The position numbers were made by a program, and so were the translations under genes. Under the pieces are notes generated by a model that saw nothing but the letters and a program-made list of their open reading frames with translations, was not told where the DNA came from and did not search any database. 64,000 nt of DNA from Buddleja alternifolia (lineage: Eukaryota; Streptophyta; Magnoliopsida; Lamiales; Scrophulariaceae): positions 21,008,569 through 21,072,568 of the forward strand of contig CM033395.1 in the NCBI GenBank assembly GCA_019426215.1, read 5' to 3'. Positions 55,682 to 64,000 of the stretch are shown here, piece by piece (position 1 is the stretch's first letter; every line of letters begins with the position of its first letter).

Positions 55682-57055
55682 TGTTAGGAAATTTCATGTT
55701 AGATGTTTTGATGATGACAAGATAGGATTCATTGTTAGACCCCAAATAAAATGTAAGTTTATGCTTTCCTTAGATCATTGTTTAAGTATTTGAAAGTTTG
55801 TAATTTTGTTTAGGCTTGTAATTTTTATCTTTGTAGATTTTAGACTAAGTCTTAGTAACTGAATCGCTAGTAGAATTCTAGGTGAGTCTATTAGAGAAGA
55901 AGTTGAAGACCAGCGTCTGAAGTCAACCAGAGATGAAGATTTGTCTCATAGCGTCCGTCAAACGCTAAAGGAACCTATTTCAGGATACATGGATCAAGCG
56001 CTCAAATTGTCTCAAGCGATGGATGTAAGATTCACTTGAAATAAATCCTCAAGTCATGAAGGACTTAAATGCAATCATTCAACGGACATTTATTTCCAAC
56101 GGGAAATAAATTCAAATGCATTAAATGCCTGATAAGAGCATTAAATGTGATAAGCTACTATGACTTGTGGACAAGCCACCTTTTGACCAGACTGTCAGAA
56201 ATTTCAGAGTTTTAGCTGCTCCCGTCCAATCGGATTCAGCAAATTTTCAAGAATGTCTTTAGGTATGATCACGCGCCACGTGAAAGGCACGCTTCTACAT
56301 GTGTCCAACGGACAGATCCCAAGAAATTGCCTATAAATACCTTGCTCCAGAAAACAGTCACAAATATCTCAAATATCTTCCAAAGAAGAAATCAAACTCC
56401 AACTGAGATATTCCAAGTTGTTTGATCTTCTCTAAAACAAACAAACCCTAGTGACAAACCTCAATCTTTCATCTGAGTGAGAAAAGTTGTTGAAACCTTT
56501 CAGGCAGTATTTCTGAGTGAGAGAAGCTTGAAGAAGACAATCTTCATTGGTGCTGAAGTCTGTGTGATCAAGGTGCCCAAGATCATTTTCATCCATTACT
56601 ATTTTGTAGAAGTTTCTGTGTGATTCTTTGATAATCATCATAGTAAATTCCTCCAAGTGAAATAGGAGAAGAAGGACGTAGCTGGGATTACATCACTCAG
56701 TGAACCTTGCAATTTATTGTGTCATTTATATTTTATTGTCTTATATTCATCACATTATATTATTCTGAAAAAGACAAATAAAATTGCAAAGCGATTAAAT
56801 TATCTAAAAGAACGCTAAAAATCATTTCCACTGTGCTAACCCTGATTAAGCGATCTAAAGCGTTGCCCTACTTTGGTAAACTGCTGAAATCACTAAGTCT
56901 AAGTTAACTATTCTGAAGCGTCTGACCCAAGCGCTCAGCTTTCCAAGCGTTCAAATTTCTATAGTGATACGAAAATTTTTGTGAAGTCGAAAAAGACTTC
57001 AGGGTCTATTCAACCCCCCCTTCTAGACCCTTTCGTATGCCACTTGGGACCACCA
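55682..57055 (+). repeat. Solo LTR P, SIRE-type, target duplication CCTAT
   Basis: 1,374 bases, TGTTAGGAAATTTCATG to GGGACCACCA, flanked by CCTAT at 55677-55681 and 57056-57060. It lies between the integrase and RT of M, with no internal sequence. It is therefore a product of LTR-LTR recombination after insertion. Confidence 0.93.
56332..56339 (+). promoter_or_regulatory. TATA box of solo LTR P
   Basis: TATAAATA at the conserved LTR position. As a solo LTR inside dead M it could at most drive transcription leftward to rightward out of P (inference). Confidence 0.5.
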
Positions 57056-57060
57056 CCTAT

Positions 57061-57673
57061 ACCCTTTGAATTTTTCTGGGTAACCAATAAAGTAACCACT
57101 AACAGTACGAGAATCCAATTTCCTTTCATGTGGATTATATACTCATGCTTCTGCTGGACAACCCAAAACATGCAGGTGTCTTAAACTAGGTTTCCTTGTA
57201 GTCCACAACTCAAAAGGGGTTTTGGGAACTGCCTTACTAGGAATCCTATTCAACAAATACATTGCAGTCTTAAGTGCATATATCCACAAAGATTTGGGTA
57301 ATGAGGAGTTACTCATCATACTCCTAATCATGTTCATTAATGTTCTATTTCACCTTTCTGCCACACCATTTTGTTGAGGTGTGCCTGAAATAGTATACTG
57401 TGCACATATGCCATGTCTTTCGAGGAACTTTGCAAATGGACCTGGATTTTGTCCAGATTCGTTGTATTTTCCATAATATTCACCACCTCTATCAGATCTT
57501 CCTATTTTCACTTTTCTGTCTAATTGCTTTTCAATCTCCTTAATGAACACATCGAAGGCATTCAGAGGTTGAGATTTTTCATTCAGCAAGTAGACATATC
57601 CATACCGTGAAACATTATCTATAAAGGTGATAATATTTTTTTCCAGTAAATGATGGAGCATCAAAAGGTCCAC
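57061..57673 (-). pseudogene. Element M integrase
   Basis: The core is open at 57350-57673: FIDNVSRYGYVYLL, RSDRGGEYYGKY and GTPQQNGVAER with the catalytic glutamate, then TGA where an arginine is expected. The C-terminal part is at 57143-57337 ([46 protein letters not shown]). Apart from the stop and one shift the domain is well kept. Confidence 0.87.
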
Positions 57674-58560
57674 ATATATCTATGTATTATTTCAAGAAGT
57701 TGAGTACTTCTTGTGGTTCCTTTCTTGTTATGTTTGGTTTTCTTTCCCTTAATGCAATCCACACATAAACCAAGATCAGTAAAATTTAGATTCGGTAGAA
57801 TCTCATTCTTTACTAATCTTTCCTTGGATACATGACCCAAACATTTATACCACAGGTAAGCGGAGTTTTCACTTGCCAAACTACACTTAATACCAATATC
57901 TTGATGAATACACACCAAAGATGTAGAGAAATCAACATCAAGTTTCGATTTATACAAGCCATGAACAATAATTGCAAAACTAATAAAGTAATCATCTTTA
58001 TTATATAAATTGAAACATACATTTCCTTCTTTAAACATAAACCCTTTAGCATCAAGTTTTGATAAAGAAACTATTTTTATAGATAATGAAGATACATAGA
58101 GAGTTTGAAATAGATCCAAATTACATCCAGAATCTAAAACAACTCGGTAAGTCCCTATGCCTTCAATTGGGGCCTTCATCCGGTTCCCATTAACAAGAAA
58201 TTCTTACTTGGGTCTATGCTCTGGATTGTGAGGAATCCTTGCATCATATTGGAAACATGAGTAGTGGCATCAGAATCCAACCACCAAGTATTAGAAGGAA
58301 CTTCAAACAAGTTTGATTCAAAACATACATAAGCATTGAATGTACCTTTCTTTTCAAACCAAGCTTTACGTTTCGGGCAATCTTTTTGATAATGTCCTTC
58401 CCTCTAACAGAAGTGAAAATGATACGCATTGTCTTCTTTCTTGCCATTAGTGACCTATGGAATTTTAGCAGGTCCTTTGTTCTTAAACTTCTTGGATTTT
58501 GGCTTGAGAACTTTACTAGCTCCTTGACCCACTAGGTTTACTGTGTGACCTCCTTATTTA
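57674..58560 (-). pseudogene. Element M gag end, protease and pre-integrase domain
   Basis: Near 58400 a decayed knuckle (HFC, stop, REGHYQKDC) ends gag. The protease site reads WWLDSDATTHVSN, where this group has DSGATTHVSN, so D-S-G became D-S-D. The pre-integrase domain is open at 57661-58179 (YLWYKCLGHVSKERL, LCVDCIKGKKTK); the first histidine is tyrosine. Recognisable gag sequence stops at about 58560. Confidence 0.82.
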
Positions 58561-59046
58561 ACGAGTATACCCAGTATTCTTCAACCTGCATACATTGCCT
58601 ACATTTACATATTACCACAGCAGAACCATCAAGATACCTAAACTAAAGGGAGATTACACCGAAGAAGCTAAGAGGATTAAACAACAGAATTAATCCTGGA
58701 AACCAACCTCAAAATCATAGTACACACACATTCACAATGAAGAAGAAGAAGAAGCCGAAATTGGTCCAAGAAACTGCATAAAAAATGAAATTTGGGAAAA
58801 TTTCGGGGAAATAGAGAAAACCCATCTATTCAAACACCTTCTTACATTATTTAAGAAAAGAATTTGATGAAATAATGTACAAATTTACCAAGTATTCGGT
58901 TCGATTAGACTCCTTTTTGCACCTCCAACAAATATGATTACACGACAATTGCAACAAATTGCAGTCTTCCGAAGTAGAGGACAACAATGAGCAAGTATTC
59001 TTTTGTAAATATCAATCAATTAAATTCGAAGTAATTGGGGGAAAAA

Positions 59047-59119
59047 ATTGGGGCAAAGAAGAACCCTAAATTGGACTGAATTGGGGCAAAGAAGAACCCT
59101 AAATTGGACTGAATTGGGG
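59047..59119. repeat. Tandem repeat, 33-bp unit, just over 2 copies
   Basis: ATTGGGGCAAAGAAGAACCC plus the following 13 bases occurs at 59047 and 59080 without a visible difference. A partial third begins at 59112. Confidence 0.9.
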
Positions 59120-59256
59120 GAATTTTTATTGCACAAAAATGTAATCCTCCCTCTCGCTCGCGGGAAGTCAGCATGTTATTTTTCTGTTTCTCTTATTTTA
59201 TTTTATTATTGAATTCAATGTAGGGTTATTTTAGATATTTGATAAATGGCTGATTT

Positions 59257-59404
59257 ATTCTTTTCTTTTAATACAATTTTGTTAGTAAGGGTAATTTAAA
59301 ATTTTCAAGTGAATGGGTCCCACAGGGATTATTCTTTTCTTTTAATACAATTTGGTTAGTAAGAGTATTTCAGAACTTTCAATGGAATGGGTCCCATAGG
59401 GGAT
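59257..59404. repeat. Tandem repeat, 74-bp unit, 2 diverged copies
   Basis: ATTCTTTTCTTTTAATACAA starts at 59257 and 59331. Both copies continue through TTAGTAAG, TTTCAA and GAATGGGTCCCA with substitutions. Confidence 0.85.
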
Positions 59405-59540
59405 TAAAAATGACTTGCTTTTTCAATGGGGTCTAAATTTGACTTGTCATATGCAATTGGGGTATAAATTTGCTAACTTCCCCCTCTCCATTAATGTCTT
59501 CCGTCAATTATCCCCAAATATACGCCAAGTACGCTGGTCA

Positions 59541-60046
59541 TGTAAGAATTTGGTCCGAAAGTTGACCATATATAATAGGAAAGTTAATCAATTTAATTGA
59601 TTTGTAAGTTGATCATATTCTATCATTAATGTTAATTGATTTCATTGATTGACTTTCCGATCAAGTAATTGGTTTCTTTCCTAGCAAGTTTTTCCTATTT
59701 GGTAAGATTCTCATTTAATTGTAGATTAAATCTAAGCCATTCATTCTGGTATATGACGGACGTACCAGATTTAAAGTTATTATCTATAAATTGGTCCTCT
59801 CTCCACCTATTAAGAACACACAGAATAAAGTAAACTATTCCGTTAAAGTTCTCTATAGTATTAAATTTGAGATTAAGGGAGAGAAACCAATTTAGTTCCA
59901 AATAATTCAAGTTAAGGCGAATCAAGGTTATTGAAGGTTATGCCTATTTCCGCATCAAGTAAGTACTTTATGTTTTATATAACAATTATTTATTTAAAAT
60001 CTTATATGAGTTAATGATTAATGATTCTTATGCTTTAAGTTTTACA
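59541..60046 (+). repeat. Element N 5' LTR (same family as M)
   Basis: 506 bases, TGTAAGAATTTGGTCCG to ...TTTAAGTTTTACA. The primer site TGGTATCAGAGC is at 60049-60060. Its sequence is the reverse complement of the M 3' LTR with scattered differences. Outer flank GGTCA (59536-59540). Confidence 0.9.
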
Positions 60047-60048
60047 TG

Positions 60049-60060
60049 TGGTATCAGAGC
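60049..60060 (+). other. Element N primer binding site (tRNA-iMet)
   Basis: TGGTATCAGAGC, exact, two bases after the LTR. Confidence 0.93.
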
Positions 60061-60976
60061 ATGTGTTGTGAATAAATAATTCTTCGTAAATTATGATCGT
60101 ATGTCGTGTTCATGATTATATTATGAAGTTAAATTAAATTTATGATTGTTGTTGATAAAGTAAATAAACTGTTTAAAGGATAGAAAGAAAATTAATCTAG
60201 CCTTGAAAAAACCTTATATGCTGCACATGTTAGTTTCGGCCGAATGAAGTTCTCTCCAATCTTACGTGATGGGCATGATTTACCTGTGAAAATATATGTA
60301 TTTTATTTTCTTTCAATTGTTTAAAAGAATAAATATGGTGAATGATGATATAGCCACTGCAAGTGGGTACCACAGAATATATATGGGCATAATCATTGTC
60401 AGAATTGTATTAGAGCATGTATCTGTTCTTACCTTTCTAACTTGTTATACGATATATTAATGTTTCGATCTCTAAAGTAAGGATTATGGATGAACTGATC
60501 CATGAAGTATGATTTTATGTGTTGGTTAATTTTAGTCTCTATTAATTCCTATGAATGTTACAATTACTTGATATATGACATTATGATTAAAATTAATTTG
60601 TTAGTCATCAATGTGGCCAAACTAAATTTTTAATGTGTACTCATATAATTTATGAAATTTTATGGAATGCTATAATAAAGATTTATTGGTTGATAAAAAT
60701 TAAGGATCTTACGCAAAGGTAAATCGATATTCTATAACTAATAAACATAAACAAGAAAATTAATATTCTCTTATCAAATATGTATTTCTATCCAAAGACA
60801 CTATATGTATTTGATGAGATTTAATTAATTTTCTTATAAAGTTTACATGACCTTCAAATTATGATGTTGTTGTGTTTACCCAAAGGTGACCTACAATATA
60901 TTTTATGTATTTGATTATCTGAATCTGTTAACTTAGTGAGCATTTATGTATGTGCAACTCTTTATCTATATTCACA
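60061..60976 (+). other. Element N 5' leader, no gene
   Basis: 0.9 kb, AT-rich, no coding frame. It sits in the normal place between primer site and gag. Confidence 0.6.
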
Positions 60977-61072
60977 TGCTACTTCTGTTACTGTCTTTAA
61001 TGGCTTGAACTTCTCTGAATGGCGTGAGCAAGTCAATTTCCATTTAGTTGTATTGGATCTTGACTTGGCACT
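60977..61072 (+). pseudogene. Element N gag start, truncated
   Basis: Reads VFNGLNFSEWREQVNFHLVV then LDLDLAL, the conserved copia gag N-terminus (LNGxNFxxW...LDLALR pattern). It stops at 61072, where SIRE LTR fragment O begins. The rest of this gag is plausibly the gag end of M at 58560. Confidence 0.75.
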
Positions 61073-61959
61073 TTTAGACTAAGTATTAGATACCGAGTCG
61101 CTAATAGAATTTTAGGTGAGTCTATTAGAGATGAAGTTGAAGATCAGCGTCTGAAGTCAAATGAAGATGAAGATTTGTTCTTAGCAACTATCAAACGCTA
61201 AATGACTGTTTCAGGGTTATAGAATCAAGCGCTCAAAATACTCAAGCGATCAAGGATCAGATTCACCTGAAATAAATTCTCAAGTCATGGAGGACTTAAT
61301 TACAATCATTAACGGATATTTATTTTCAACGAAAAATAAATTTAAATGCATTAAATGCCTGATAAGTGCATTAAATGTGATAAGATATTATGATTTTTGG
61401 ACAAGCCACCTTTTGACTAGACTGTCAGAAATCAGAGTTCAAAACCTGCTCCTGTCCAATCGGAACTAGCAAGGATTTTTGAATGTCAGAAAGGGGCTGT
61501 TTAATGCGCTACATATGTCCAACGGACAAATCCCAAGAAATCTCTATAACTAGTACCCTCCAGCAAACCCTAATTACAGACGTACATGCACAAGAAAAGG
61601 TCAAAACTTTGCTGAAATTATTTGAGAGAAAAACTTACAAATTCCATAGCAAAAAATCCTTCAAGCTTTTCATACACATTCCAAAGACAGTCAAAGATAT
61701 CTCAAACTTCTTCAAAGAAGAACCCTAAACTCTTATTGAGATATCCAAAGTTATTTGAACTTCCCAACATCAAACAAACCCATGACAAAACCCTCAACAT
61801 CTTTCATCTGAGTGGGAAAGTTTGTTGATTTTACAAGCAGTATTTTTCTGTAAAATAAGCTTGTTGAAGAAGGTCATTATTGGAGCTGAAGTCTGTGTGA
61901 ACAAAGAGCTCAAGATCATCTTCTGTTTCATCTATTTTGTATAAGCCTCTGTGTGATCC
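61072..61959 (+). repeat. LTR fragment O, SIRE-type
   Basis: Begins mid-LTR (TTTTAGACTAAGTATTAG), about 170 bases after the expected start, and ends where element Q is inserted (GTGTGATCC at 61951-61959). Nearly identical to the I 5' LTR. Confidence 0.88.
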
Positions 61960-62399
61960 TGATATGGACCAGGAACCATAGTTGATGTGGAGCAGGTCGG
62001 GCGGCTTGCGGAAGATGGAGTCACGGTGGATGAGACTCGGGCAAGGACTGGGCCTTTGCACGTTTACGTGCAGCGCAACAAGAAGGTGGTTGGAGCCAGC
62101 GAGTAGAAGAGCCGTGTTTGATGATTATTACTTTATTAATTATTAATTGTTTTCCTATTCAGATTATAAGTATTAGTTGCTTATTTAGTAAGTCTTTTAA
62201 TTAAAGTAGTTTACCTTGTTTAGGAGTCATATTATGGTAGGTTATTTTGAGGATATGTATAAATACGCTTAAGTGTGGTTTGACTCTTTTTTATCTATTG
62301 ATCATTATTGGAGCTTATTGCTATGGGCAAAAACGTGTGTTCTTGATTTGGTTACTGTCAATTGTTGTGTTAATTTGATTGTAAATTTATCGCCCATCA
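61960..62399 (+). repeat. Element Q 5' LTR
   Basis: 440 bases, TGATATGGACCAGG to CGCCCATCA. The first 145 bases are GC-richer and coding-like (see findings). The rest is AT-rich, with TATAAATA near 62259-62266 as a likely TATA box. Confidence 0.8.
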
Positions 62400-62402
62400 A
62401 TT

Positions 62403-62420
62403 TGGTCCGACCTGCCGGAT
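62403..62420 (+). other. Element Q primer binding site, tRNA-Tyr type
   Basis: TGGTCCGACCTGCCGGAT, three bases after the LTR. From memory, plant cytosolic tRNA-Tyr ends ...CCGGCAGGTCGGACCA or with one T variant, giving a match of 17-18 bases including CCA. Confidence 0.75.
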
Positions 62421-62438
62421 CATCCACACGACGAAAAT

Positions 62439-63470
62439 ATGGTTGAAACACGTACCGGAACCAGCGATAATCGGTTGCAATTTCTTGAGGAGAAATTAAA
62501 GGTAGGAGATGAGAATTACAGTGTTGTTTCCGAAGAAATTGTCCAAATGAAGATGCAACTCAATGAATTAATTAAGGGCATGAAGGAATTAACAACAGCC
62601 CACATGGTTGCCCAAACAGCGGCTACTAGTACTGCCACCACGCCAACCGCACCTATCGCCGCGCCAGTTCGGATGGAGCCCGCGGTTGCTTCCCCGAACC
62701 CGGCGTTACCCACTTTCGACGGGGAAGATCCGTTGGGCTGGTTAGCACGAGTTGATCAGAATTTCGATTTATACCCTTGTGTGGATGAACAAAAGATTCA
62801 ATTGGCGATGTTGGCCATGGAGGGCGCGGCGCTCAATTGGTTTCGATGGTATAAGCGGAAACGACCAAATTTCACATGGCAAGAGTTTGCGCATGCACTA
62901 ATTTCCCGTTTTGATGATCGTTGCGAAGGGAATGCGTATGAACGGCTAGTTGGAACCCGACAGACGACTGATGTGGCAACATACATCAATTTATTTACTT
63001 AGCTTGCAATACAAATACCTGGGATATCTGACGAAAATTTTTTGGGGTTGTTTATGCACGGGTTAAGGGAGGAAATTCGGGTGCAAGTCCGGGTGTTGGA
63101 TCCGGTGGACTTAGATTCAGCCATGAAAATGGCCAAGAATGTGGAGACGGCGCTACGAGTTCAGCAAGGAGGGACGAGCGGTTTTCGTTCTAGTGCACCG
63201 TCGTTCCGAAATCCGGGACCGGGAAATCGGGGGACCGGGCCTCCTCAACGGCTGGCTTTACCGCGCCGACCGGTGGAGCCGTGCTGAGGGCCCCCAACAA
63301 TAACCGTGTGGGTGGGGGTGGTCAAGGTCCGGTCAAGGCCCCGTTTCGCAGACTCACGGATTCAGAAAGGGAGGAGCTCCGACGCAAGGGCTTATGTTTC
63401 AGGTGCAAGGCTCCTTTTCACCCCACACATGACTGCCCCATGAAATATTTACGTGTTTTATTGGTCAAGG
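62439..63470 (+). pseudogene. Element Q gag
   Basis: ATG 62439 (MVETRTGTSDNRLQFLEEKL), an N-terminal helical region, an Ala/Thr/Pro linker, then FDGEDPLGWLARVDQNF, MEGAALNWFRWYK and ISRFDDRCEGNAYERL. TAG at 63000-63002 stands where a glutamine fits (LFT*LAIQIPGI), and the same frame continues to 63287 (MHGLREEIRVQVR). A frame shift near 63250-63285 leads to the nucleocapsid with knuckle CFRCKAPFHPTHDC near 63394-63437. One nonsense codon and one shift break it. Confidence 0.85.
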
Positions 63471-64000
63471 ATGACGAGGCACCATTATTAGACTTGGAGG
63501 AAATTGAGGAGTTGCCGGAGGATGGGGAACAAACACCTCGGGTGGATGAGGCGCAGGTTGAGATGGCATCTTTATCGCTAAGTTCGGCGTCAGGGATTTC
63601 GGGTCCCAAGACGATTAGGATTCAGGGCAGGGTACATGCTCATGACGTGACTATTCTCTTGGATATCGGGGCCAGCCATCATTTCATTTCCCTTGACCTT
63701 GTGAAACAGTTAGGACTTAAGGTGGAAGATACACGACGATTTGGGGTGCAACTGGGCGACGGCAGCCGTGTCAATGCCTTGGGGATTTGTAAGCAGCTGG
63801 TTGTGCAATTAGGCTCGTTTGTGGCACGAGCTGACTTTCACGTGTTTCCATTAGGCGGGGTTGATATGATTTTTGGGATTGCATGGCTCGAGACATTGGG
63901 GGATATCTAGGTGAATTGTCGCAAGCAGACTATGTCATTCGAGTCCGACGGGTAGACAATCAATTTATCGGGTGATGATTCATCGGCTCGCACCGAGGTT
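63471..64000 (+). pseudogene. Element Q protease
   Basis: Continues the second gag frame (open 63281-63910): an acidic linker (DLEEIEELPEDGEQ), then IRIQGRVHAHDVTILLDIGA, SHHFISLDLV, GVQLGDGSRVNALG and FPLGGVDMIFGIAWLETLG. The active site is DIG where gypsy proteases have DSG/DTG. TAG at 63908-63910 interrupts it, and readable codons continue to the window edge. Confidence 0.85.

Larger units (their letters stand above)
52891..58560 (-). mobile_element. Tork-like Ty1/copia element M, gag to 3' LTR, with nested solo LTR P
   Basis: Minus-oriented: gag end (near 58450), protease, integrase (58179-57060), P (55682-57055), linker and RT (55745-54370), RNase H (54273-53742), PPT and 3' LTR 52891-53373. 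The 5' LTR and gag start are not in line with it but occur, inverted, as N (59541-61072). The protein set matches copia elements of the Tork group (TNT-like); the lineage is inferred. Confidence 0.85.
58561..59540. other. Unassigned sequence between M and N, with two tandem repeats
   Basis: No retroelement protein. It contains a purine-rich GAAGAAGAAGAAGAAG stretch near 58740, a CTCGCTCGCGGG patch near 59153 and the two tandem duplications below. It would be the outer flank of N if the inversion model in the findings is right. Confidence 0.5.
61960..64000 (+). mobile_element. Ty3/gypsy element Q, 5' part, cut by the window edge
   Basis: LTR 61960-62399, a primer site matching tRNA-Tyr, and a gag-protease reading region. 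Gag has the FDGEDPLGWLARVDQNF retrotransposon-gag motif and a CCHC knuckle of the CFRC...FHPTHDC type seen in plant chromovirus-like gypsy elements; the lineage is inferred. It interrupts O. Left flank GATCC (61955-61959) is the presumed duplication. RT and beyond are outside the window. Confidence 0.85.

Noticed and set aside
45754..61959. Inversion of the whole 47-61 kb interval by recombination between the I LTR and O
   Set aside because: The CCAAC duplication is still in place on both sides of I, which an exchange inside its LTR would have separated.

Overview
This window is plant nuclear DNA, most likely from an angiosperm with a repeat-rich genome. It is AT-rich and made almost entirely of decayed LTR retrotransposons of plant-specific Ty1/copia lineages, with one Ty3/gypsy element and one MITE. 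I see no host protein gene that I can support, no rRNA or tRNA gene, and nothing bacterial. The species cannot be read from the sequence.

Layout. The dominant family is a SIRE (Maximus)-type copia element. Its LTRs are about 1.4-1.6 kb, begin TGTTAGG and end GGGACCAACA or a close variant. It is primed by initiator tRNA-Met (TGGTATCAGAGC) and has the PPT AAAAAGGGGGAAAT. I recognise eight copies or fragments: A (1-5567, minus), S1 (10753-17092, plus), S2 (11440-16274, minus), B (17093-30971, plus, nearly full length), I (41375-47227, minus), J (48380-50342, plus), solo LTR P (55682-57055, plus) and LTR fragment O (61072-61959, plus). A second group is Angela/Tork-like copia: element C (7063-37454, minus), LTR pieces E, F and G, and the 5' end of element H (37643-41252, minus). 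A third copia family with roughly 0.5-kb LTRs is split into M (52891-58560, minus) and N (59541-61072, plus). A gypsy element Q (61960 to the window end, plus) closes the window.

Nesting. Element C is bracketed by the 5-bp duplication AGTGG at 7058-7062 and 37455-37459, so everything between is one copia element swollen to 30.4 kb by later insertions. C sits in an LTR (E), which sits in the 5' leader of H. C itself contains S1, which contains S2 and B, plus LTR piece G. That is at least five levels: H > E > C > S1 > B. Further duplications support I (CCAAC), J (CTACC) and P (CCTAT).

How the genes work together. In each element gag makes the capsid, PR matures the polyprotein, IN inserts the cDNA, and RT/RNase H copies the RNA from the tRNA primer. 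In this SIRE family gag ends at UAG and pol starts 13 nt later at its own AUG in another frame; four copies share this. Element B also carries a large env-like gene at 25330-29662, about 1,400 codons. It contains two candidate short introns, a possible private promoter upstream, and a C-terminal part hidden by a one-base slip. Every coding region is broken: the stops are mostly CAG/CAA/CGA codons changed to TAG/TAA/TGA, and several catalytic residues are lost (B integrase E to K, M reverse transcriptase YVDD to YVND, altered protease DSG motifs). None of these elements looks autonomous.
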